Shown here piece by piece: positions 12,844 through 20,691 of a DNA stretch of 22,345 nucleotides. The DNA comes from Bacteroidales bacterium UBA755. GTDB lineage: Bacteria; Bacteroidota; Bacteroidia; Bacteroidales; UBA932. Every line of letters begins with the position of its first letter. Within the stretch, counting starts at the first letter, position 1. Below the pieces are notes generated by a model that made no database searches, had not been told where the DNA came from, and saw nothing but the letters and a program-made list of their open reading frames with translations. A program made the position numbers and the translations under genes. The DNA is taken from the NCBI GenBank assembly GCA_002297815.1, contig DBKH01000063.1, positions 1-22,345 of the forward strand, given 5' to 3'.

Positions 12844-13240
12844 CATCACTAGTAAGAAGAGGACAGATGCTCTTAGAAAAATAGGACTATTATTTTCTGA
12901 TTGTTATCGAGAAAGTTGCTTTTGAATAAAGTTCATTGCAGTTTAGGGCTGTTTTTCTTGTCTAAACGATTGAATTATTTAAGCGCAAAATTTTTTTTGT
13001 GCCCATGAAAGAATTATTTTTTAGGCATTAACAAAAAGTTTTGTGGCTTTTGAACGATAAGAAACATAAAAATATTCATGAAAGAATGCAACCCCTCTTT
13101 TAAATGTCGTTTCTGTTAGGCATATTTGCCATGTGAGGCCGTGAATAATCCTCAAATATGTTGAAGTGGGTGGGCAATCACCCTCAAACGTCAGATAATG
13201 TTGAATACAGCAAGCAATTGCCTACTTGCAAAGTTGGACT
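12844..13240. other. AT-rich spacer between ssb and the zinc-ribbon gene
   Basis: There is no gene in this stretch of about 400 bases. It holds an A/T hairpin, GCGCAAAA with TTTTGTGC (12983-13002), that could terminate transcription, a small GGGTG/CACCC hairpin (13168-13183), and long T-rich runs. A near-consensus CATATTTG at about 13118 could be part of the promoter for the following gene, without clear support. Confidence 0.5.
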
Positions 13241-13636
13241 ATGAAGAATTTGGAAGAAGAATCGAGGGGAAGATGTCTGGAGTGTGGAGATGCTCTTCCT
13301 TATGGACGGAGCGACATGAAGTTCTGCTGCGTCAGCTGCAAAAGCAGGTATCACTATGTCAACGGAGGGTATTTGAAAGGCCTCCGTCTGAAAACTATCG
13401 GGGCGTTGGACCGCAATCACGAGATTCTAGAGTCCTTGCTGGAAAAGGGTGTCACATCAATGAATATTCCTGACCTTGCTCAGATGGGCTACAGATTTGA
13501 CTGCATCACATCCTACCATAAGGTCAGGAATCATAGTGAGTATCGATGCTTTGATCTCAAATATTACATGTCAGAAAGCCGGATTTTCGGACTTTCAAGG
13601 GTGGCAGCAATGAAGTCTCCTGCTAAAAAAGGTTAG
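13241..13636 (+). CDS. Zinc-ribbon protein of unknown function, 131 aa
   Basis: The ATG at 13241 gives MKNLEEESRGRCLECGDALP; the upstream TTG start at 13226 is less likely. A four-cysteine ribbon is visible: C12-x2-C15, then C30-x2-C33 in KFCCVSCKSRYH, resembling MYM-type or small treble-clef zinc fingers. The rest (residues 45-115) has alternating helix and strand with GYRFDCITSYHKVRNHSEYRCFDLKYYM. The C-terminus is basic (AAMKSPAKKG). It may bind nucleic acid through the ribbon, but that is inference. Its stop overlaps the convergent permease stop by 3 bases. Confidence 0.78.
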   Translation: MKNLEEESRGRCLECGDALPYGRSDMKFCCVSCKSRYHYVNGGYLKGLRLKTIGALDRNHEILESLLEKGVTSMNIPDLAQMGYRFDCITSYHKVRNHSEYRCFDLKYYMSESRIFGLSRVAAMKSPAKKG

Positions 13637-14949
13637 GCTTCCGCTTCGCAATCTTCATCTTTGCCGGGATCCTTGAAAAGGAACACGAACAGTATTCCGA
13701 CAATCAAGGCATAGCCTGCGAAGATGTACCAGGCTGTTGCCCAGTCTGGTTGAGCCGCATTATAGACAAAATGATTCACGACTTTGCCGGCTGCCCATGT
13801 TCCGATTGAGGCTCCTAGACCGTTGGTCATCAGCATGAACAGACCTTGGGCGCTTGAACGGATGTCTTTTGATGTCTTACGATTGACATAGAGAGAACCG
13901 GAGATGTTGAAGAAATCGAAGGCGACACCATAGACAAGGCAGGAGAGGATGAAGAGCCAAACCCCTGAGCCTGGATTGCCGATGCCGAAGAATCCGAATC
14001 TGAGCACCCATGCGAACATTGCGATCAGCATGACTTTCTTTATTCCAAACTTCTTCATGAAGAATGGTATGAGAAGAATGCAAAGGGTCTCGGACATTTG
14101 ACTTAGGGAAATCAGAGCATTGGCGTTACGCGCACCCCAAGCGTTGGCATATTCAGGGCTTCCTGCAAATGAGGAGATGAAGGAGTTGGCGTAGCCATTG
14201 GTGATTTGAAGGGATGCCCCAAGCAGCATTGAGAAGATGAAGAATATGGCCATCTGGCTGTCCTTGAAAAGTGAGAAGGCTTTAAGACCAGATGCTTCCA
14301 TGAAACTGCTTCCGCTAGCTTTCTTGACTGGAACGTTAGGCAGGCTCAATGCATAGACTCCGAGGACAAGACTTAGTACTCCGGATGTAAAGAATTGATA
14401 GTAACTATGTTGGTACTGTACTCCAGAAGGATCTTTCATGAAGTTCACAAAGAGCATCGTGCAGATGAATCCGACTGTTCCGAACACCCTGATCGGGGGA
14501 AATGCCTTGACCGTGTCTTTTCCTGCTCCCTCAAGGCCAGCGTAGGCTACGGAGTTGGTCAGGGCTATGGTCGGCATGTAGAACGCCACACTGATCGTGT
14601 AGAGGATGTAGAACATGCTGAAGTTGAAGTCAGGACTGACAACATAGGCTCCTTCCGTCAGATTGACGTTGCCCATTGCATACATTCCTGTACCTAGCAT
14701 GGCCACACCAGCTATAAGTTGGCAGAGAGACAATGTCTTTTGGGCTGGAATCCATCTGTCCGCCACGATGCCGATGAGGGCTGGCATAAAGATGGAGACA
14801 AAACCCTGTGTAGCGAAGAACAGCCAGATTTGTGGGCCTAGCCCGGCCTTACCCAAAAAGCTGCCCATTGATGTCAAATAGGCTCCCCAGATTGCGTACT
14901 GGAGGAAGTTCATGATGATCAGCCTGAGGCTGATGTGCTTGTTACTCAT
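13633..14949 (-). CDS. Nucleoside:H+ symporter family MFS permease (NupG-like)
   Basis: An inner-membrane carrier of 438 aa with about 12 hydrophobic segments. The N-terminal block LRLIIMNFLQYAIWGAYLTSMG and the GIVADRW loop between helices 2 and 3 (about 60-66) are typical of the nucleoside symporter family (NupG/XapB). It probably imports nucleosides with protons. The C-terminus is short and acidic. It is the first gene of a divergent pair with tgt and ends tail-to-tail with the zinc-ribbon gene. Substrate range (purine or pyrimidine nucleosides) cannot be told from sequence. Confidence 0.88.
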   Translation of the reverse strand: MSNKHISLRLIIMNFLQYAIWGAYLTSMGSFLGKAGLGPQIWLFFATQGFVSIFMPALIGIVADRWIPAQKTLSLCQLIAGVAMLGTGMYAMGNVNLTEGAYVVSPDFNFSMFYILYTISVAFYMPTIALTNSVAYAGLEGAGKDTVKAFPPIRVFGTVGFICTMLFVNFMKDPSGVQYQHSYYQFFTSGVLSLVLGVYALSLPNVPVKKASGSSFMEASGLKAFSLFKDSQMAIFFIFSMLLGASLQITNGYANSFISSFAGSPEYANAWGARNANALISLSQMSETLCILLIPFFMKKFGIKKVMLIAMFAWVLRFGFFGIGNPGSGVWLFILSCLVYGVAFDFFNISGSLYVNRKTSKDIRSSAQGLFMLMTNGLGASIGTWAAGKVVNHFVYNAAQPDWATAWYIFAGYALIVGILFVFLFKDPGKDEDCEAEA

Positions 14950-14993
14950 AATGTTATTGCGTTTTTTGTTATTATGCGTAGGGTCAAAACAAA

Positions 14994-15031
14994 CAAATGT
15001 ACGAGTTTTCGGCTAAAAATCACTATCTTTG
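14994..15031. promoter_or_regulatory. Divergent promoter region between the permease gene and tgt
   Basis: Two -7 boxes point away from each other: TACATTTG on the minus strand (14994-15001) for the permease and TATCTTTG on the plus strand (15024-15031) for tgt. Their -33 elements would overlap in the 22 bases between; neither shows a clear TTTG. Confidence 0.5.
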
Positions 15032-15050
15032 AGGGTTAATTTTAGCGAAG

Positions 15051-16196
15051 ATGGACTTCAGGACGATTGCTAAAGACCCAGGATCAAGTGCCAGAGCAGG
15101 TGTTTTCACTACCGACCACGGTGAGGTGAAAACTCCCATATTCATGCCTGTCGGAACTGTCGGCTCCGTCAAAGGGGTCTATCACAAGGATTTGAAGGAT
15201 GACATTAAGGCAGAGATCATCCTTGGCAACACCTATCATCTCTACCTTCGTCCGGGGCTTGACATCCTGCGTAAAGTTGGAGGACTGCACAAGTTTGAGA
15301 ACTGGGACCGACCTATCCTGACTGACAGCGGTGGTTTTCAGGTGTTCTCTCTGACAAAGATTCGTAAGATCACTGAGGAGGGTTGTCGTTTCCAGTCTCA
15401 CATAGACGGCTCAAGACACACTTTCACTCCGGAGAACAATGTGGACACCCAAAGGATTATCGGTGCTGACATCATGATGGCGCTTGACGAGTGCTGCCCT
15501 GGTGACGCTGACGAGAGGTATGCTGCCAAGTCTCTAAAATTGACACAAGGCTGGCTTGAGCGCTATTTTAAACATTTTTGTGAGACCGAGCCTCTGTACG
15601 GGTACAATCAAGTGATGTTCCCGATCATTCAGGGCTGCGTCTATCCAGAACTGCGTAAAAGGGCTGTTGACCATGCGGTTAGCCTTGTGGGTGACAGTCC
15701 AGCCGTTGGAGGGTTCGCAATCGGAGGGCTTGCAGTAGGGGAGCCTACAGACAAGATGTATGAAATGCTTGAGCTCGTCTGCCCAATCCTCCCTGAAAAC
15801 AAACCGAGGTACCTGATGGGAGTCGGCACGCCAGCCAACATCATCGAGGGAATCGCTAGGGGAGTGGATATGTTCGATTGCGTGATGCCAACTCGCAATG
15901 GCCGCAACGGAATGCTCTTCACGTGGAATGGAATCATGAATATGCGTAATTCTAAATGGGCAGAGGATTTCTCTCCTATCGACCCAGATGGAGCATCGTT
16001 CGTTGACCTGACATATTCAAGAGCCTACCTGCATCACCTTTTCATCGCAAAGGAGATGTTCGCTGCGATGATCGCAAGTGAGCACAATTTGGCGTTCTAC
16101 CTCGATCTTGTGCGTGCCGCGCGTGAGCACATCGAAGCCGGGGATTTTGCTTCGTGGAAGGAGGCGACCGTAAAGAAAATTAGTTCAAGACTTTAA
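15051..16196 (+). CDS. tgt: tRNA-guanine transglycosylase
   Basis: Swaps guanine-34 of Asp, Asn, His and Tyr tRNAs for preQ1 in queuosine synthesis. The 381-aa TIM-barrel enzyme has TDSGGFQVFSL (91-101, with proton acceptor D92), ALDECCPGDA, QGCVYPELR (195-202), and FDCVMPTRNGRNG (275-287, with nucleophile D276). The usual zinc site, C-x-C-x2-C then His about 26 residues on, is not intact: where the cysteines should be, the protein reads FSPIDPDGASFVDLTYSRAY (307-326). It is the first gene of tgt-lptF/G-uraA, with only 4 bases to the next gene. Confidence 0.96.
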   Translation: MDFRTIAKDPGSSARAGVFTTDHGEVKTPIFMPVGTVGSVKGVYHKDLKDDIKAEIILGNTYHLYLRPGLDILRKVGGLHKFENWDRPILTDSGGFQVFSLTKIRKITEEGCRFQSHIDGSRHTFTPENNVDTQRIIGADIMMALDECCPGDADERYAAKSLKLTQGWLERYFKHFCETEPLYGYNQVMFPIIQGCVYPELRKRAVDHAVSLVGDSPAVGGFAIGGLAVGEPTDKMYEMLELVCPILPENKPRYLMGVGTPANIIEGIARGVDMFDCVMPTRNGRNGMLFTWNGIMNMRNSKWAEDFSPIDPDGASFVDLTYSRAYLHHLFIAKEMFAAMIASEHNLAFYLDLVRAAREHIEAGDFASWKEATVKKISSRL

Positions 16197-16200
16197 GAAT

Positions 16201-17292
16201 ATGAACGTGGGATTGAAGAAGATAGACTGGTACATCATAAAGAAGTTCATTATGACCTTCTTTATTGCCCTTCTTCTCATCATCGGAATCGTCATAATCT
16301 TCGACATCAGCGAGAAGATCAACCACTTTGTCGAGAACAAGGCTCCTTTGCATGCCATTGTGTTTGACTACTACGTGAACTTCGTCCCGTATTTTGTGAA
16401 CATGTTCAGTCCTTTGTTCGTGTTCATCACTGTCATATTCTTCACTTCCAGAATGGCTGCCAATAGCGAGATCATTGCAATCCTGTCGTGTGGTGTGAGC
16501 TACAGAAGGATGATGGTCCCGTACATGGTCTCGGCGCTTCTCATCGCTACGCTATCTCTTTCACTCAACCTGTGGGTTATTCCGAGATCAAATGTAAAAA
16601 GAATTGAGTTTGAACTTAAGTATGTTAAGTCTCGTAACTCTCTGTCTTCCACTAATGTCCATTATCAGATTGATCCTGGAAAATTTGTCTCGGTGGAGTC
16701 TTTCAGTTCTTGGAACAACACAGCCTACGACTTTACTCTGGAAGACATCGAGGACAATAAGCTCGTCAAAAAAATTTCTGCCGAAAAAGCAGTTTGGGAC
16801 AGTACTTTCAATGGCTGGCGGCTTAAGAATTACTTTGTCAGGGACTACACTGATGGCCTTAAGGACCGCGTCAAACTTGGAGCAGAACTGGACACTGTCC
16901 TTAATCTTACAGTCACGGACTTCTATCGTAACAAGAAGACTGTGGAGACGCTTCCTGCTGCTTCTCTGAATGAATTGATCAAAACTCAGAAGATGAGAGG
17001 AGATGCCAATGTGATGTACGCTCTCATCGAAAAGCAAAACAGAATCGCTTTGCCTTTCTCGGCTTTTATCTTGACTTTGATAGGAGTCAGTCTTTCTTCT
17101 AGAAAGCGAAGAGGGGGCATAGGCTTGAACATAGGAATAGGCATTGCGCTGAGTTTTACTTACATTCTTTTTATGAGGTTCAGCCAGATGTTTGTCTATT
17201 CAGGAGCATTGCCTCCGGTGGTCGCTCTTTGGCTTCCTAACGTGATATTTGGAATCATAGCTGTTGTTTTGTATAATCGGGCTTCTAAATAA
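16201..17292 (+). CDS. LptF/LptG family LPS export permease (YjgP/YjgQ)
   Basis: One of the two membrane subunits that, with the LptB ATPase, extract LPS from the inner membrane towards the LptC-A-D bridge. The 363-aa protein follows the family plan: three N-terminal membrane helices (about 16-35, 57-83, 103-126), a periplasmic beta-jellyroll domain (about 130-275), and three C-terminal helices (about 280-358). Motifs include LKKIDWYIIKKFIMTF at the start, ANSEIIAILSCGVSYRR (87-103), and ALPFSAFILTLIGVSLSSRKRRGG near the fourth helix. I cannot separate LptF from LptG. It is packed tightly behind tgt, a neighbourhood I associate with Bacteroidota. Confidence 0.92.
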   Translation: MNVGLKKIDWYIIKKFIMTFFIALLLIIGIVIIFDISEKINHFVENKAPLHAIVFDYYVNFVPYFVNMFSPLFVFITVIFFTSRMAANSEIIAILSCGVSYRRMMVPYMVSALLIATLSLSLNLWVIPRSNVKRIEFELKYVKSRNSLSSTNVHYQIDPGKFVSVESFSSWNNTAYDFTLEDIEDNKLVKKISAEKAVWDSTFNGWRLKNYFVRDYTDGLKDRVKLGAELDTVLNLTVTDFYRNKKTVETLPAASLNELIKTQKMRGDANVMYALIEKQNRIALPFSAFILTLIGVSLSSRKRRGGIGLNIGIGIALSFTYILFMRFSQMFVYSGALPPVVALWLPNVIFGIIAVVLYNRASK

Positions 17293-17303
17293 CCTTAATA
17301 TTT

Positions 17304-18509
17304 ATGTCACAACACACCTTATCCCCACTGAAACGATCCATTGTCGGAGTTCAGTTCATGTTCGTGGCCTTTGGCTCCACGGTTCTCGTCCCACTTCTGG
17401 TCGGATTTGATCCTGCCATCGCTCTTCTCGCTGCCGGTCTCGGCACGCTTCTTTTCCATGCGGTAACCGGAGGAAAGGTCCCGATTTATCTTGGCAGCAG
17501 TTTCGCTTTCATCGCTCCGATCATCAAGGCGACAGAACTCTACGGCCTGTCAGGAATGTTCTGCGGACTTGTGGCTGTGGGTCTGGTGTACATCCTGATG
17601 AGTTTCCTAGTCAAACTCTTCGGTGTCAGCTTCATCAAGAAACTTTTTCCACCGATTGTAATTGGACCGGTGATCATCCTGATTGGTCTTTCATTGGCTG
17701 GAACAGGTGTTGACATGGCCAGCAAGAACTGGGTTCTTGCTCTAGTCTCTCTCTTTGTGGCTATTGTCTGCTCTTGCTGGGGCAAAGGCATGATCAAGCT
17801 TATCCCGGTCGTGTTCGGTGCCCTTGCCGGTTACATCGTGGCCGTGATATTCTACAGAAGCTCAATGGATTTCAGCGGGGTCGCCAACGCTCCATGGTTC
17901 CAGCTTCCACATTTCTCGAAGATGAGCCTTTCATGGCAAGCAATCGTGTTCATGGCTCCTGTGGCCATCGCTCCAATCATCGAGCATGTGGGTGATGTCT
18001 ATGCGATCAGCGAGATCGCTGGTAAGGATTTCGTGAAGGATCCGGGTTTGCACCGCACGATGCTGGGTGATGGTCTTGCCTGCACGCTGGCGGCATTCCT
18101 TGGCGGAGCTCCTGTGACGACATATTCAGAAGTTACTGGTGCTGTGTCCCTTACCAAGGTGACGGATCCGTCCTGCATGAGGATCGCGGCCCTCTCGGCT
18201 ATCTTGATTTCCCTCGTCGGAAAGGTCAGCGCCGCCATTCAGACCATCCCTACAGCTGTTCTGGGCGGCATCATGCTTCTTCTTTTCGGAAGCATCGCAT
18301 CCGTCGGAATCAATAATCTTGTTAAGGCTCAGATCGACATGAACAAGACCCGCAACCTGATCATCGCTTCGCTGATCCTCACCATCGGAATCGGCGGTGC
18401 GGTCATCAGTTTTGGCAAATTTTCCCTCGCTGGCATAGGTCTCGCCTCGGTTGTCGGTGTCATCCTGAACCTTATCATTCCTGACAAGAAGGAAGAGGCC
18501 AATTCCTAA
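17304..18509 (+). CDS. uraA: Uracil permease (NCS2/NAT family, UraA-like)
   Basis: An inner-membrane uracil:proton symporter of 401 aa with about 14 hydrophobic spans. The family's binding residues are in place: E227 in APIIEHVGDV and E276 in GGAPVTTYSEVTG. They are 49 residues apart, the same spacing as the two substrate-binding glutamates of E. coli UraA. The short-helix region YLGSSFAFI (62-70) also fits. It lies 11 bases after lptF/G and ends in a strong terminator, so it closes the tgt operon. The N-terminal MSQHTLSPLKRSIVGVQFMF is typical. Confidence 0.93.
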   Translation: MSQHTLSPLKRSIVGVQFMFVAFGSTVLVPLLVGFDPAIALLAAGLGTLLFHAVTGGKVPIYLGSSFAFIAPIIKATELYGLSGMFCGLVAVGLVYILMSFLVKLFGVSFIKKLFPPIVIGPVIILIGLSLAGTGVDMASKNWVLALVSLFVAIVCSCWGKGMIKLIPVVFGALAGYIVAVIFYRSSMDFSGVANAPWFQLPHFSKMSLSWQAIVFMAPVAIAPIIEHVGDVYAISEIAGKDFVKDPGLHRTMLGDGLACTLAAFLGGAPVTTYSEVTGAVSLTKVTDPSCMRIAALSAILISLVGKVSAAIQTIPTAVLGGIMLLLFGSIASVGINNLVKAQIDMNKTRNLIIASLILTIGIGGAVISFGKFSLAGIGLASVVGVILNLIIPDKKEEANS

Positions 18510-18519
18510 TGAATATGAC

Positions 18520-18561
18520 AGTGTATGACCAGGACATGATCTTTGGTCATACACTTTATTT
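18520..18561 (+). terminator. Terminator of the tgt-lptF/G-uraA operon
   Basis: A perfect 12-bp stem, AGTGTATGACCA (18520-18531) with TGGTCATACACT (18544-18555), 12-base loop, followed by TTATTTAT. It starts 11 bases after the uraA stop. Confidence 0.75.
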
Positions 18562-18574
18562 ATATGTGTAGAGT

Positions 18575-19018
18575 ATGAATGCATTGAAAGTCAAGATAGT
18601 AAACAGGAGCCAATGGCCGGATCCCGCTTATGCTACCGAGGCGTCTGCGGGAATGGATCTGAGGGCTGACATCACGGAGCCGATCATGCTGAAGCCTTTG
18701 GAAAGGGTGTTGGTGCCTACAGGCATATTCATTGAACTTCCGGTCGGCTATGAGGCGCAGGTCCGTCCGCGTAGCGGGTTGGCCACAAAGCACGGCATCA
18801 CAGTTATCAACAGTCCCGGTACGGTTGACGCTGATTACCGTGGAGAGTTGAAGACTTCACTAGTGAATCTTTCCAACGAGCCTTTCGAGATTGTTCCCGG
18901 TGAGCGGATCGCCCAGATGGTCGTAGCCCGTCACGAGCGTGTCGAGTGGGAGGATGTTGAGGAGCTTTCGGAAACTGAGCGTGGTGCTGGCGGCTGGGGC
19001 AGCACTGGGAAGAAGTGA
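18575..19018 (+). CDS. dut: dUTP diphosphatase
   Basis: Hydrolyses dUTP to dUMP and pyrophosphate, keeping uracil out of DNA and supplying thymidylate synthesis. The 147-aa trimeric dUTPase shows all five motifs: SAGMDLRA (24-31), RPRSGLA (64-70), NSPGTVDADYRGEL (79-92), GERIAQMV (109-116) and RGAGGWGSTG (136-145), the last being the flexible lid over the active site. It is full length. It stands between the uraA terminator and a weaker terminator before murF, so it is probably transcribed separately. Confidence 0.97.
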   Translation: MNALKVKIVNRSQWPDPAYATEASAGMDLRADITEPIMLKPLERVLVPTGIFIELPVGYEAQVRPRSGLATKHGITVINSPGTVDADYRGELKTSLVNLSNEPFEIVPGERIAQMVVARHERVEWEDVEELSETERGAGGWGSTGKK

Positions 19019-19046
19019 GTTATCTTTCAGATTAATTGAATATGAT

Positions 19047-19073
19047 TCCTCTCCTTGGATGGGGAGGATTTTA
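19047..19073 (+). terminator. Terminator after dut
   Basis: TCCTCTCC (19047-19054) pairs with GGGGAGGA (19061-19068) with one G-U pair and a 6-base loop, followed by TTTTA. The hairpin lies 28 bases past the dut stop and 26 bases before murF. Confidence 0.55.
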
Positions 19074-19098
19074 TATAGATAGAAAATAGCAAACGAAT

Positions 19099-20691
19099 AT
19101 GGATGTACAAAGACTATATGCCGCATTCAGGGAATGCGGACGTGTGACAACGGACAGCCGGGCCATCAGTGGCGGTGAGATGTTCTTCGGACTGAAGGGA
19201 GAGAATTTTGATGGTAATGAATATGCTCTCAAGGCTCTTGAGGCCGGAGCCCGTTATGCAGTGGTGAACGAAGACTCTGCGGCAGCCGCCTTAGGAGATT
19301 CTCGTGTTATTGTTGTCCATGACACTCTTGAGGCTTTGCAGGCGCTTGCGCGTCATCATAGAGAGAACACGTTCGTGGATGGCAAACGTTTGACTGTCAT
19401 AGGATTGACTGGAACCAACGGCAAGACCACGACCAAGGAATTGATCACGAGAGTGCTGTCGGTCAAGTACAATGTCACTTCCACGCAAGGCAACCTGAAC
19501 AATGACATCGGTGTTCCTCTGTCTGTCCTCGGCGTCAATTCCAAGACACAGATCGCTGTAATCGAGATGGGGGCCAGCCATCCGGATGACATCGAGAAAC
19601 TGGTCAAAGTCTCTGAGCCTGACTATGGAATCATCACGAATGTCGGCAAAGGCCACCTGCTCGGATTCGGTAGTTTTGAGGGAGTCAAGAAGGCGAAAGG
19701 AAAGCTTTACGACTATATTCTTGAGCACGGAAAGGGCATATTCCTGAATGCTGATGATCCGATTCTGGTTGGGATGGCCGCTGGGCGCAAGGGGTTGAAG
19801 GCCATTGAATATGGTGTGGATCATTGGGGCGTTATAGTTCTGCCGTCCGATGCCGATCATCCGTTTGTCCGTATGGCCATTCCGGATTCCGTCACCGACC
19901 CGGTCGCTTCGACAAGCTCAGCGACCGGAAACACCTCGGTCCCTGAGCTTGTCGATGCGGCTGGAAATCCTTCGGTCCCTGAGCTTGTCGAAGGGCCGAT
20001 GTTCCGGTTGGGCTCACCAATCGCAGAAGCGACTGACCGCACGGAAAACCTTCTTTGTCTAGAAACCCACCTAGCCGGTGCCTACAACGCTAACAACATA
20101 GCCACCGCCATAGCAGTCGGTCTCCATTTCGGAGTATCCCTCGAAGACGCGCTCCGGGCTGTGAGTGAATATATTCCTAAAAACAACCGCTCGCAGTTGG
20201 AGAAGACCGAGCGTAACATCTTGATTGAGGATGCTTACAACGCCAATCCTACGAGTATGGCAGCAGCGCTTGACAACCTTGCCTTGGTTCAGGCTCCGCT
20301 GAAAGCAGCCATGCTAGGTGAAATGCGCGAGCTTGGTGAGGAGTCTGTCTCAGAGCATGTTGTCGTGTTGGAAAAGTTGGCTGCAATGAATCTTGACCTT
20401 GTCTGCCTCGTAGGAGAAGAGTTCCGCAAGGCTCTTGATTTGAAACAGATGGTTCGACAGGCTCATCCGTCCACTTCGGCCCCTAAGTCTACCTCTTCGG
20501 TCCCTGAGCTTGTCGAAGGGCCGGATGTTCGACTTGTCTCACCAGCCATCGAAATGACTCCAAATTTTAAATGGTTCCCGACTTCAGATGATCTAGTAGT
20601 TTGGCTGAAGGACCACCCGGTTTCCGACCACACTATCTTGATCAAAGGTTCCCGTGGGAACCGGATGGAAAAGGTTTTGTCAGAGTTATAG
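19099..20691 (+). CDS. murF: UDP-MurNAc-tripeptide--D-Ala-D-Ala ligase, lengthened by repeat insertions
   Basis: Adds D-Ala-D-Ala to the peptidoglycan precursor in the cytoplasm. Mur ligase features are the ATP loop GTNGKTT (105-111), NLNNDIGVPLS, the MGASHPDDI segment, and DAYNANPTSM (378-387). At 530 aa it is about 80 residues longer than usual. The excess lies in two places that encode the dispersed repeat: about residues 255-315 (ASTSSA 270-275, VPELVD 281-286, VPELVEG 293-299) and about 450-485 (a degenerate copy, then VPELVEG 468-474). The frame is kept throughout, so the protein is probably active, with the extra peptides as surface loops. Its 3' end overlaps the convergent PAP2 gene by 50 bases. 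Confidence 0.94.
   Translation: MDVQRLYAAFRECGRVTTDSRAISGGEMFFGLKGENFDGNEYALKALEAGARYAVVNEDSAAAALGDSRVIVVHDTLEALQALARHHRENTFVDGKRLTVIGLTGTNGKTTTKELITRVLSVKYNVTSTQGNLNNDIGVPLSVLGVNSKTQIAVIEMGASHPDDIEKLVKVSEPDYGIITNVGKGHLLGFGSFEGVKKAKGKLYDYILEHGKGIFLNADDPILVGMAAGRKGLKAIEYGVDHWGVIVLPSDADHPFVRMAIPDSVTDPVASTSSATGNTSVPELVDAAGNPSVPELVEGPMFRLGSPIAEATDRTENLLCLETHLAGAYNANNIATAIAVGLHFGVSLEDALRAVSEYIPKNNRSQLEKTERNILIEDAYNANPTSMAAALDNLALVQAPLKAAMLGEMRELGEESVSEHVVVLEKLAAMNLDLVCLVGEEFRKALDLKQMVRQAHPSTSAPKSTSSVPELVEGPDVRLVSPAIEMTPNFKWFPTSDDLVVWLKDHPVSDHTILIKGSRGNRMEKVLSEL
19901..19993. repeat. Three repeat copies inside murF, first cluster
   Basis: CTTCGACAAGCTCAG at 19907-19921 lies within CGGTCG...CGACCG arms. 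CTGAGCTTGTCGATG at 19943-19957 has one base changed from the core, and a perfect CTGAGCTTGTCGAAG lies at 19979-19993. The first is inverted relative to the other two, so the cluster can fold into a large hairpin, as in the pdxA-rfbB gap. Confidence 0.85.
20452..20518. repeat. Repeat copies inside murF, second cluster
   Basis: A degenerate inverted copy, GTTCGACAGGCTCAT (20452-20466), faces a perfect CTGAGCTTGTCGAAG (20504-20518), again about 40 bases apart and in opposite directions. Confidence 0.75.

Noticed and set aside
16588..17037. Minus-strand frame of 149 codons inside lptF/G
   Set aside because: Antisense to the periplasmic domain of a recognised permease, without motif or promoter.
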